Of a stretch of DNA of 19,284 nucleotides, positions 15,050-19,284 are shown piece after piece. The stretch's first letter is position 1. Each line of letters opens with the position of its first letter. Origin of the DNA: Firmicutes bacterium CAG:194 (GTDB taxonomy: Bacteria; Bacillota; Clostridia; Lachnospirales; Lachnospiraceae); assembly GCA_000432915.1 (NCBI GenBank), contig HF995246.1, positions 15,048 to 34,331 on the forward strand, in the 5' to 3' direction. A model generated the notes under the pieces. The model had not been told where the DNA came from and searched no databases. It was given only the letters and a program-made list of their open reading frames with translations. The translations under genes were made by a program, and so were the position numbers.

Positions 15050-16121
15050 CTGTTTCCTCCTGATCTGCATCTATTATTTTATGACCTGCTGCCTTCAGCA
15101 GCCTGTTCATAACAGCCTGTCCGATCCCTTTATCCGAAAAGCCTTCCGTATACATGAAGTCCATTCCTTCATCATCAAACTCACGGAGCATCCGGAAAAG
15201 GTCCTTTGCGATCTGCGCAAGATCATCCCTGTTTCCCGTTACCTTAACGGAATCCGCCTGATAGGCGCTGCCATCTTCCCCTGCAGCGATCACGCCGACT
15301 TTATATCCCTGCGCACGCTTTTTATCTACTTCCTGCTGGAGCCGTTTTCTGACATGATCAGCCTGTCCGCTGATGATCGTCAGCTCACCCTTTGGCGCAT
15401 AATGCTTATATTTCATGCCCGGTGCTTTCGGCTTTGCATTTCCGCTGACACTGAACATGGTCGGATCCTGCAAAAGCTCCGGCAGAATTTCCTGCATCAT
15501 TTCATAGGTCACATAGCCCGGTCTGAGAATCATCGGCTTTTCGCCCGTTACATCCACGATCGTGGATTCCACGCCGATCCCGACCTGTCCGCCATCCAGC
15601 AGCATTTCGATCTTTCCGTTCATATCCTCATACACATATTTCCCCAGCGTCGGAGAAGGTCTGCCCGAGGTATTGGCACTTGGCGCTGCCACAAAGCCGC
15701 CCGCTGCCTCAATAAAAGCAAGTGCTACTTTGTGATCCGGGAAACGCACCGCAACCGTATCCAGTCCGCCGGTCGTTTCTTTGGGCACCAGATCCGTCTT
15801 TTTGAAGATCATGGTCAATGGACCCGGCCAGAACTTTTCTGCCAGCTTTTTAGCATTTTCCGGGATCTCGGCTGCGATCTTTGAAAGATCCTCCAGCCTG
15901 CAGATATGCACGATAAGCGGATTATCGCTCGGTCTGCCCTTTGCCGCATAAATCTTGCGGGAGCTGTCCGGATTCAAAGCATCCCCGCCCAGTCCGTAAA
16001 CTGTCTCTGTCGGGAAAGCAACAAGACCGCCGTCCCTGATGATCTGACCAGCCTGCCTGATCGCTTCTTCATTCCATGTATGCTCTAAATCTTTGATCCA
16101 CTTCGTTTCCAAATGACTCAT
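15030..16121 (-). CDS. ywlC: L-threonylcarbamoyladenylate synthase (Sua5/YwlC type, two domains)
   Basis: About 363 residues. The enzyme makes threonylcarbamoyl-AMP from Thr, bicarbonate and ATP for the universal t6A37 tRNA modification. The N-terminal YrdC domain has FPTETVYGLGGDA, KGRPSDNPL (residues 61-68) and the SANTSGRPSPT motif. The C-terminal part (from about residue 235, APGMKYKHYAP linker onward) is the Sua5 domain, which distinguishes Sua5 from TsaC. The start is uncertain: ATG at 16121, or TTG at 16112 with AGAAGGA 9 nt upstream. A GTG at 16157 lies too near the predicted transcription start to have a ribosome site. First gene of the cluster. Confidence 0.94.
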   Translation of the reverse strand: MSHLETKWIKDLEHTWNEEAIRQAGQIIRDGGLVAFPTETVYGLGGDALNPDSSRKIYAAKGRPSDNPLIVHICRLEDLSKIAAEIPENAKKLAEKFWPGPLTMIFKKTDLVPKETTGGLDTVAVRFPDHKVALAFIEAAGGFVAAPSANTSGRPSPTLGKYVYEDMNGKIEMLLDGGQVGIGVESTIVDVTGEKPMILRPGYVTYEMMQEILPELLQDPTMFSVSGNAKPKAPGMKYKHYAPKGELTIISGQADHVRKRLQQEVDKKRAQGYKVGVIAAGEDGSAYQADSVKVTGNRDDLAQIAKDLFRMLREFDDEGMDFMYTEGFSDKGIGQAVMNRLLKAAGHKIIDADQEETDDSNRQ

Positions 16122-16171
16122 TCCTTCTCTGCCGGATGAGGGATTTTGCTGCCTCACCGTAATTCTGCTTT

Positions 16172-16199
16172 AGTATAGCACATTTCCCCCTGCTTTCAA
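16172..16199 (-). promoter_or_regulatory. Promoter of the ywlC-rpiB-upp cluster
   Basis: On the minus strand TTGAAA (16199-16194) and TATACT (16177-16172) have a 16-nt spacer, 50 nt before the likely ywlC start. Confidence 0.6.
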
Positions 16200-16249
16200 A
16201 CTATCTGCGCATACATTTCCGCACATTTTTCCGTTTCCGTATCAGGGTA

Positions 16250-16447
16250 TCAGGCTGACGGCGCTTTTTGTATACCGCTCACATATTGCATCACAGCCAT
16301 GGCAATATAAAATGCAAGGCGCTCCTGATATGCGCCTGTCACAAGCTTATCCGCCTCTGCCTGATTGGACAGAAAACCGCATTCCACAATGATCGTCGGA
16401 ACAGTCGATTTTTTTAGCAGATAATATGTATTGTTACCCTTGGGCAC
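16250..16447 (-). pseudogene. 3' fragment of an Amidase_3 N-acetylmuramoyl-L-alanine amidase (CwlD-like), truncated
   Basis: About 65 C-terminal residues remain: GNNTYYLLKKSTVPTIIVEC then GFLSNQAEADKL. This is the conserved end of Amidase_3 enzymes and holds the catalytic Glu of VECGFLSN. The N-terminal two thirds, with the zinc-binding His and Glu, are missing. The reading frame begins at the joint with a miaB fragment; the GTG there has no ribosome site. The protein is closest in feel to CwlD (spore cortex muramic lactam), but this short piece does not allow a firm choice. It lies 90 bp before the ywlC promoter region in host-type sequence. Confidence 0.8.
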
Positions 16448-16638
16448 CCGAAAGTTTGAGTAAAAAAGGTCATGGGACGTCCCAATTCTTCGGATTTTTT
16501 CTTCACCCAGGAACGGGCCTTCGCCATAAAATAAAACTGTCTGTTCGGCTCAGATTCCGGCGCTGGCTTGCTTATGTCTACCATGTCAAGATCTAAGTCT
16601 TTCAGATCGTCTATATATCGTAAATCTATTAAATTCAT
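16414..16638 (-). pseudogene. miaB: 5' miaB fragment (first 65 codons) carried at the end of the mobile element
   Basis: The first 65 residues are the N-terminus of the tRNA i6A methylthiotransferase MiaB: NRQFYFMAKARSWVKKKSEE, LGRP and FFTQTFGC. In intact MiaB FGC is followed by QMN and is the first ligand of the [4Fe-4S] cluster. Here the frame runs into the amidase sequence after C65 and stops nine codons later. A good ribosome site (AAGGGA, 7 nt before the ATG) and the position 25 bp behind the repressor gene show that it is expressed as the second gene of that unit. It cannot be functional here: the radical SAM and TRAM domains are absent. See findings for its possible purpose. Confidence 0.85.
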
Positions 16639-16663
16639 GTTATTTCCCTTTCGATATTTGATT

Positions 16664-16885
16664 TTAGAATTCTTCGCCGGATTCCTTATCCACGAAAATA
16701 ATCTTCAATTCGCAATTAAGGAATTCCGCAATCTGTGACAATTCCGATTCCTTGAAATCGTCACGTTTTAATTTGTTCGAAAAGTTCTGGCGCGTCTGCC
16801 CCGTCCCTTCTGCGACTTCTCCCATTGTTACGCCGCGGCGTCCAACAATCAGGCGGATCTTTTCGGCTGTTGTCATTACTCCCAC
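16664..16885 (-). CDS. Small Cro/C1-type HTH repressor
   Basis: This 73-residue protein is almost entirely a lambda-repressor-like helix-turn-helix domain: AEKIRLIVGRRGVTMGEVAE, then GTGQTRQNFSNKLKRDD as turn and recognition helix, then SELSQIAEFLNCELKIIF. The last residues are an acidic tail. The start is GTG at 16885 (AAGGTG 5 nt before) or ATG at 16876 (GGGAGT before). It is divergent from the small phage-type genes and is the probable immunity-type regulator of this element. Its own promoter carries half of the operator found at the two plus-strand promoters, which fits autoregulation. The binding is inferred. Confidence 0.85.
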   Translation of the reverse strand: MGVMTTAEKIRLIVGRRGVTMGEVAEGTGQTRQNFSNKLKRDDFKESELSQIAEFLNCELKIIFVDKESGEEF

Positions 16886-16917
16886 GAAAACACCTTCTTT
16901 CTTAAATTGATATATGT

Positions 16918-16946
16918 ATTTTACATTTTACACTTTATAATGTCAA
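16918..16946 (-). promoter_or_regulatory. Promoter of the repressor-miaB' unit with operator half-site
   Basis: On the minus strand TTGACA (16946-16941) and TAAAAT (16923-16918) are spaced by 17 nt. The spacer reads TTATAAAGTGTAAAATG, nearly the same as the right half of the operators at 17001-17027 and 17608-17634. Confidence 0.75.
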
Positions 16947-16993
16947 GTTGAAATAAATATTTTATTTTTTAATTGTTTTCTTTACATTTTATA

Positions 16994-17027
16994 TTGACAT
17001 ATTACACTATAAAGTGTATAATGTAAT
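16994..17027 (+). promoter_or_regulatory. Consensus promoter with embedded palindromic operator (copy 1)
   Basis: TTGACA (16994-16999), 17 nt, TATAAT (17017-17022). The perfect palindrome TACACTATAAAGTGTA (17003-17018) lies between the boxes, inside a looser 27-bp palindrome bounded by ATTACA and TGTAAT (17001-17027). A bound repressor would block both boxes. Confidence 0.88.
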
Positions 17028-17055
17028 CAAAGTTAAGGAAAGCGAGGAATTAAAA

Positions 17056-17505
17056 ATGTTAGATAAGAACGGAAAAGAAATGGTAACTGGTTGTGTGGTG
17101 GAAATCAAAAACGCATACTTCAAAACAGATAACGGACTTTACTTCGTTGAAAAGTCGCCGGAAGAACTCGGCTGGCTCGGAAGTGATTATTGTCTTCTTA
17201 AATTAAAAAGAAACGGTCAGTTAAGCACCGCAAAGAAAAATATTTGTTTCTGGCCGATTATGTCATTCGTGAGTGATCGAATGAAATCCATTGAAGCCAA
17301 CGCCTGGAATAAAGAACATGCGACAATCGAAGTTAGAACAGACATTGATCGTCAGTATATCAAGGAATACTTCAAAGAAGAAGCCAAACGTCTGGATCCG
17401 ATGATCGAACACATGAAATATAATTTCGGTGAAGATCACCCGGAAACAATTAAACAGATAGAGCTTCGCGATCATCGAATGGAAGTCAGCGATTCAATCC
17501 AGTAA
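17056..17505 (+). CDS. Small phage-type protein of unknown function
   Basis: The protein has 149 residues from the ATG at 17056, preceded by GCGAGGAATTAAAA. An in-frame GTG at 17014 lies inside the promoter and is excluded. It has an N-terminal beta-rich part (VVEIKNAYFKTDNGLYFVE) and a C-terminal charged helix (DRQYIKEYFKEEAKRLDPMIEHM). It has no signal peptide or membrane segment and I recognise no domain. It is the first gene to the right of the repressor, under its own consensus promoter, and ends in a GC-rich hairpin with a short T-run. Confidence 0.75.
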   Translation: MLDKNGKEMVTGCVVEIKNAYFKTDNGLYFVEKSPEELGWLGSDYCLLKLKRNGQLSTAKKNICFWPIMSFVSDRMKSIEANAWNKEHATIEVRTDIDRQYIKEYFKEEAKRLDPMIEHMKYNFGEDHPETIKQIELRDHRMEVSDSIQ

Positions 17506-17511
17506 ACGAAA

Positions 17512-17533
17512 GGCGGCCGGTGTGCCGTCTTTT
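17512..17533 (+). terminator. Hairpin terminator after the first small gene
   Basis: GGCGGC (17512-17517) pairs with GCCGTC (17524-17529, one G-U) over a CGGTGT loop and is followed by TTTTA. The T-run is short, so efficiency may be partial. Confidence 0.6.
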
Positions 17534-17551
17534 ATACACTTTATAATGTAA
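17532..17551 (-). promoter_or_regulatory. Inverted copy of the operator
   Basis: The minus strand reads ATTACATTATAAAGTGTATA, matching the core of the promoter operators, but no good -35/-10 pair accompanies it. It lies about 60 bp upstream of promoter copy 2 and could be an auxiliary operator. Confidence 0.55.
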
Positions 17552-17600
17552 TATAGAAATAATAATTTTACATTTTTATTATTTTTCTTTACATTTTTAC

Positions 17601-17634
17601 TTGACATATTACACTATAAAGTGTATAATGTAAT
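17601..17634 (+). promoter_or_regulatory. Consensus promoter with embedded palindromic operator (copy 2)
   Basis: TTGACA (17601-17606), 17 nt, TATAAT (17624-17629). From TTGACA to TGTAATCA it is identical to copy 1, and the flanks (CTTTACATTTT before, GTTAAGGAAAG after) are also shared. The palindrome is at 17610-17625. Confidence 0.88.
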
Positions 17635-17663
17635 CAGAAGTTAAGGAAAGGCGGTAAATAAAA

Positions 17664-17888
17664 ATGAAGAAATTTGAAACCGGAAAAACTTATTCAATGC
17701 GCAGTATCTGCGATTACGACTGTGTGTGGACTTACACCGTAACAGCCAGAACGGCGAAGACAATCACCATTTCGGACGGTGAAAAGGTTCAGAAGTGCCG
17801 GATCATCAAGGCGGCTTCTGAATACAGAAACGCCGAAACCGTTTATCCACTGGGCCAGTATTCAATGGCCCCGGCATTAACAGCATAA
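17664..17888 (+). CDS. Small conserved mobile-element protein, unknown function
   Basis: This 74-residue protein has a beta-rich pattern: FETGKTYSMRSICDYDCVWT, YTVTARTAKTITI, KVQKCRI. It ends in EYRNAETVYPLGQYSMAPAL. I believe short proteins of this pattern are common on Firmicutes plasmids and conjugative elements, with no function assigned. It is the first gene behind promoter copy 2, with AAGGAAAGGCGG before the ATG. The three genes after it lack clear promoters, so it heads an operon. Confidence 0.8.
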   Translation: MKKFETGKTYSMRSICDYDCVWTYTVTARTAKTITISDGEKVQKCRIIKAASEYRNAETVYPLGQYSMAPALTA

Positions 17889-17899
17889 TATTTTTTAAG

Positions 17900-17920
17900 C
17901 CGGCGGCCTGGCGCCGCTGG
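17900..17920 (+). other. GC-rich intercistronic hairpin
   Basis: CCGGCGGC/GCCGCTGG (17900-17907, 17913-17920) with a 5-nt loop lies 12 bp after a stop codon and shortly before the next ribosome site. It is preceded, not followed, by a T-run. Confidence 0.55.
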
Positions 17921-17936
17921 TGGAAAGGTTAAGTAT

Positions 17937-18341
17937 ATGAGAAGAAAATATAATAGAGAACAAAAAGAGTATATCGAAACGAAGAAAGCCCTGGAAGCGT
18001 TGGAAGCCAGGGAAAAGGAAATGGAAGCCGCTTTCGTGAAAAGCCTGGGTGTTGTAAACGAAGACGGAACGGTTCCTTCTCGCACATGGGCGATTGATGA
18101 TGATTCGATCGCAGATCAGGCAATCGACGACTTCGGCGCACTCGTTGAAGACTGCGGACTGTGGGCTGAATTATGCAAAGCGAAGGAAGAATTTCAGGCG
18201 GCGGAAGAAAAACTTGTGAATTACGCGATTTCGCTTGTGCCTTGTAGGCGTGAACGTGAAATCTTAACAACTTCGGCTTCTAACTTGAAATACCGGATCA
18301 AGATCATAGAAACGGTTATGAAGTTCGATTCAACACTTTAA
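17937..18341 (+). CDS. Coiled-coil phage-type protein, unknown function
   Basis: This 134-residue, helix-rich soluble protein begins with a charged coiled coil (REQKEYIETKKALEALEARE and on to about residue 40). An acidic middle (IDDDSIADQAIDDFGAL) and a second helix with CKAKEEFQAAEEKLV follow. The basic CRREREIL segment is at about residues 102-109. No catalytic motif is visible and I recognise no family. GGAAAGG precedes the ATG at 9 nt. It is the second gene of the operon from promoter copy 2. Confidence 0.75.
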   Translation: MRRKYNREQKEYIETKKALEALEAREKEMEAAFVKSLGVVNEDGTVPSRTWAIDDDSIADQAIDDFGALVEDCGLWAELCKAKEEFQAAEEKLVNYAISLVPCRREREILTTSASNLKYRIKIIETVMKFDSTL

Positions 18342-18348
18342 CATTTGC

Positions 18349-18364
18349 GGCGGCTCCGGCCGCC
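18349..18364 (+). other. GC-rich intercistronic hairpin
   Basis: GGCGGC/GCCGCC (18349-18354, 18359-18364) with a TCCG loop sits 7 bp after a stop and 5 bp before the next AAAGGAAAG ribosome site. No T-run follows. Confidence 0.55.
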
Positions 18365-18378
18365 AGAAAGGAAAGACA

Positions 18379-18609
18379 ATGGAAGAATGGAAAGAAGCTC
18401 TTGAAGCGGCTGTGAATAAAACAATAGGCGCCTGGAACAAGGCAAGTGAAGCCTTCTTATCTCACGATCAGAAAGGTTTTGAACACTGGCACAACGAATT
18501 TAATAGATATGTGGAAACTTTTTCACATGCGATCGGAATTCCGGAAGAAGATTTTATTTCTTACCTGGAAGAAAAAGGACTGTATAGAACAGAAAAGAAA
18601 GGTGAATGA
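18379..18609 (+). CDS. Small phage-type protein, unknown function
   Basis: This 76-residue acidic, helical protein has no membrane segment. It begins EEWKEALEAAVNKTIGAWNK and has a His-rich centre (HDQKGFEHWHNEFNRYVETFSHAIG). I recognise no domain. AAAGGAAAGACA precedes the ATG. Its TGA overlaps the next start in ATGA, indicating coupling. Confidence 0.7.
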   Translation: MEEWKEALEAAVNKTIGAWNKASEAFLSHDQKGFEHWHNEFNRYVETFSHAIGIPEEDFISYLEEKGLYRTEKKGE

Positions 18610-18863
18610 ATATGTATAAGAATTATTTCGACGAATTAAAGGTTAGGCTTTTTGAATCTTGTGACTGGTGCAATAAACAAGCGAACGACGGAGATCGGAA
18701 CCGAAATCATGTGAACTATGGTTCTGCTTCTGCTATCGCCCGGATCATGACGGATTTCGGCCACAACGTACACATTCCAGTCTGGGACGACAACGGATTT
18801 CTTCGGATTCCGAAAATTGTAATTGACGGCGAAGTGTTTATTGATTTTGAAAAATCAGAGTAA
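18606..18863 (+). CDS. Small phage-type protein, unknown function
   Basis: This 85-residue protein overlaps the previous gene by 4 bp (ATGA). A second ATG two codons later is an equally possible start. It contains the Cys pair CDWCNKQ, an Asn/Asp-rich stretch (NDGDRNRNHVNYGS) and a C-terminal beta part (GFLRIPKIVIDGEVFIDF). No family is recognised. Its last three codons lie in the first unit of the 10-bp repeat array. Confidence 0.7.
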   Translation: MNMYKNYFDELKVRLFESCDWCNKQANDGDRNRNHVNYGSASAIARIMTDFGHNVHIPVWDDNGFLRIPKIVIDGEVFIDFEKSE

Positions 18864-18910
18864 ATCAGAGATAATCAGAGTTTATCAGAACAAATCAGAA
18901 TATATCAGAA
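18851..18910. repeat. Six direct 10-bp repeats (iteron-like)
   Basis: Six consecutive units of exactly 10 bp follow the pattern NNNATCAGAR (AAAATCAGAG, TAAATCAGAG, ATAATCAGAG, TTTATCAGAA, CAAATCAGAA, TATATCAGAA). One unit per helical turn places every copy on the same face of the DNA, which suits a protein-binding array. Confidence 0.85.
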
Positions 18911-18912
18911 AT

Positions 18913-18961
18913 AAAAAGAACCCACACAAGCCCCGTAAATCGGTTTTACTGCTTGCGTGGG
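18913..18961 (-). terminator. Terminator between convergent units
   Basis: CCCACACAAGC (18921-18931) and GCTTGCGTGGG (18951-18961) pair with one mismatch. An inner GTAAA/TTTAC pair supports the stem. On the minus strand TTCTTTTTAT follows; on the plus strand a weaker TATTTCTTC follows, so it may work both ways. Confidence 0.75.
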
Positions 18962-19087
18962 TATTTCTTCGTCCAAAATCATTTAGGGCGAAATCCGGGC
19001 AAATTCGGAAGCCTGGCGGCCATTTTACGACCGATTATCCAGGTGGATTTTCAGAAGAATTTTGTTCCCCCTTAAACCCCTTCCCTC
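18913..19087 (-). ncRNA. Candidate small RNA of about 175 nt
   Basis: A promoter at 19094-19122 reads leftward into 19087-18962, which has no gene I can support, and ends at the strong hairpin with U-tract at 18913-18961. The only ATG-started minus-strand ORF of note in it is 14 codons long with a poor ribosome site. The operator-like AGTGTA element covers the -35 region. Promoter and terminator are visible; transcription and function are inferred. Confidence 0.45.
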
Positions 19088-19093
19088 TGCGCC

Positions 19094-19135
19094 ATTGTAT
19101 CACATATTTTCTAAACTGTAAAGTGTATTTTGTAA
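19094..19135 (-). promoter_or_regulatory. Leftward promoter with operator-like sequence
   Basis: On the minus strand TTTACA (19122-19117) and TACAAT (19099-19094) are spaced by 17 nt. On the plus strand TGTAAAGTGTATTTTGTAA (19117-19135) resembles the repressor operator TATAAAGTGTAWAATGTAA with a few mismatches. Confidence 0.55.
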
Positions 19136-19151
19136 ATTATATCATTTACAA

Positions 19152-19284
19152 TTAACACATTTTGTTTACAAGCGCCTGAATGGTTGCGTAATTGTAACCG
19201 GCGGCTTCAAGCTTTGCCTTTCTCTGTGGGTTATTTCCCCATTTTCCGGCCAGAACTTCCTTCGCGATTTCCTCGTTGGATTTC
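19152..19284 (-). CDS. C-terminus of a phage lysin with a Cpl-7 (CW_7) cell wall binding repeat (partial)
   Basis: The 43 residues before the TAA at 19152-19154 read SNEEIAKEVLAGKWGNNPQR, then KAKLEAAGYNYATIQALVNK and MC. This matches the Cpl-7/CW_7 repeat, a short three-helix cell wall binding module found at the C-terminus of phage endolysins. Usually two or three copies follow a catalytic domain, which would lie to the right of the window. Its presence is the main evidence that the element is a prophage. The gene converges on the small-gene operon. Confidence 0.88.
   Translation of the reverse strand, partial: KSNEEIAKEVLAGKWGNNPQRKAKLEAAGYNYATIQALVNKMC

Noticed and set aside
15081..15884. 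Plus-strand open frame of 267 codons
   Set aside because: It is fully antisense to the ywlC-type gene and has no recognisable domain.
17014..17055. N-terminal extension of the first small phage-type gene from GTG at 17014
   Set aside because: The extension overlaps the -10 box, so it would not be transcribed from the obvious promoter; the ATG at 17056 has a good ribosome site.
16975..17650. Insertion sequence ends
   Set aside because: The duplicated blocks are direct copies of a promoter-operator region with no transposase between them.
18851..18910. CRISPR array
   Set aside because: Units are 10 bp with no spacers; this is an iteron-like direct repeat.
18823..19155. Plus-strand open frame of 110 codons across the iterons, terminator and operator region
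   Set aside because: It runs through repeats, a terminator hairpin and a promoter; it has no ribosome site and an unnatural composition.

Overview
The window looks like a chromosomal segment of a Clostridia member, most likely Lachnospiraceae (an inference from protein flavour, gene order and strong AGGAGG ribosome binding sites). Nearly all genes from 1 to about 16450 lie on the minus strand. From about 16450 to the right edge the sequence changes to an AT-rich mobile element, probably the end of a prophage.

Region 1 (1-3772): a large, uncharacterised membrane-anchored extracytoplasmic protein (cut by the left edge), a class I SAM-dependent methyltransferase with its own promoter, and a conserved small protein of unknown function just behind the ATP synthase operon terminator. 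Region 2 (3805-11140): a complete F1Fo ATP synthase operon in the order atpZ-like, atpI-like, atpB, E, F, H, A, G, D, C, with a promoter at 11112-11140 and a hairpin terminator at 3805-3840. The c subunit carries the full residue set of sodium-binding c-rings, so the enzyme is probably Na+-coupled. Region 3 (11242-12150): one plus-strand gene for a DUF402 protein. Its leader contains two tandem 75-nt structured units whose helices differ in sequence but keep their pairing. It is followed, between convergent genes, by a 184-bp imperfect palindrome. Region 4 (12151-16199): a minus-strand cluster with sua5/tsaC-type, rpiB, upp, a dCMP deaminase and a secreted coiled-coil/SleB-type cell wall hydrolase, driven from a promoter at 16172-16199.

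Region 5 (about 16250-19284): the 3' part of an Amidase_3 (CwlD-like) gene is cut at about 16447 and joined to the first 65 codons of a MiaB-type methylthiotransferase. That fragment stops exactly at the first Fe-S cysteine and goes out of frame after it. The miaB fragment sits 25 bp behind a small Cro/C1-type repressor gene and shares its promoter. Divergently from the repressor run five small phage-type ORFs, two of them behind nearly identical, fully consensus promoters (TTGACA-17-TATAAT) with an embedded palindromic operator. The same operator half recurs at the repressor promoter, in inverted orientation at 17532-17551, and at a promoter near 19094-19122 that could make an untranslated RNA of about 175 nt. 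The right edge holds the C-terminus of a Cpl-7-repeat (CW_7) phage lysin.

The most interesting signals are: (a) the element carries a promoter-driven 5' miaB cassette ending at its recombination joint, as if made to rebuild miaB after integration there, yet here it lies in an amidase gene; (b) the shared operator circuit and candidate small RNA; (c) the tandem covarying RNA leader with a possible competing pairing near the start codon.
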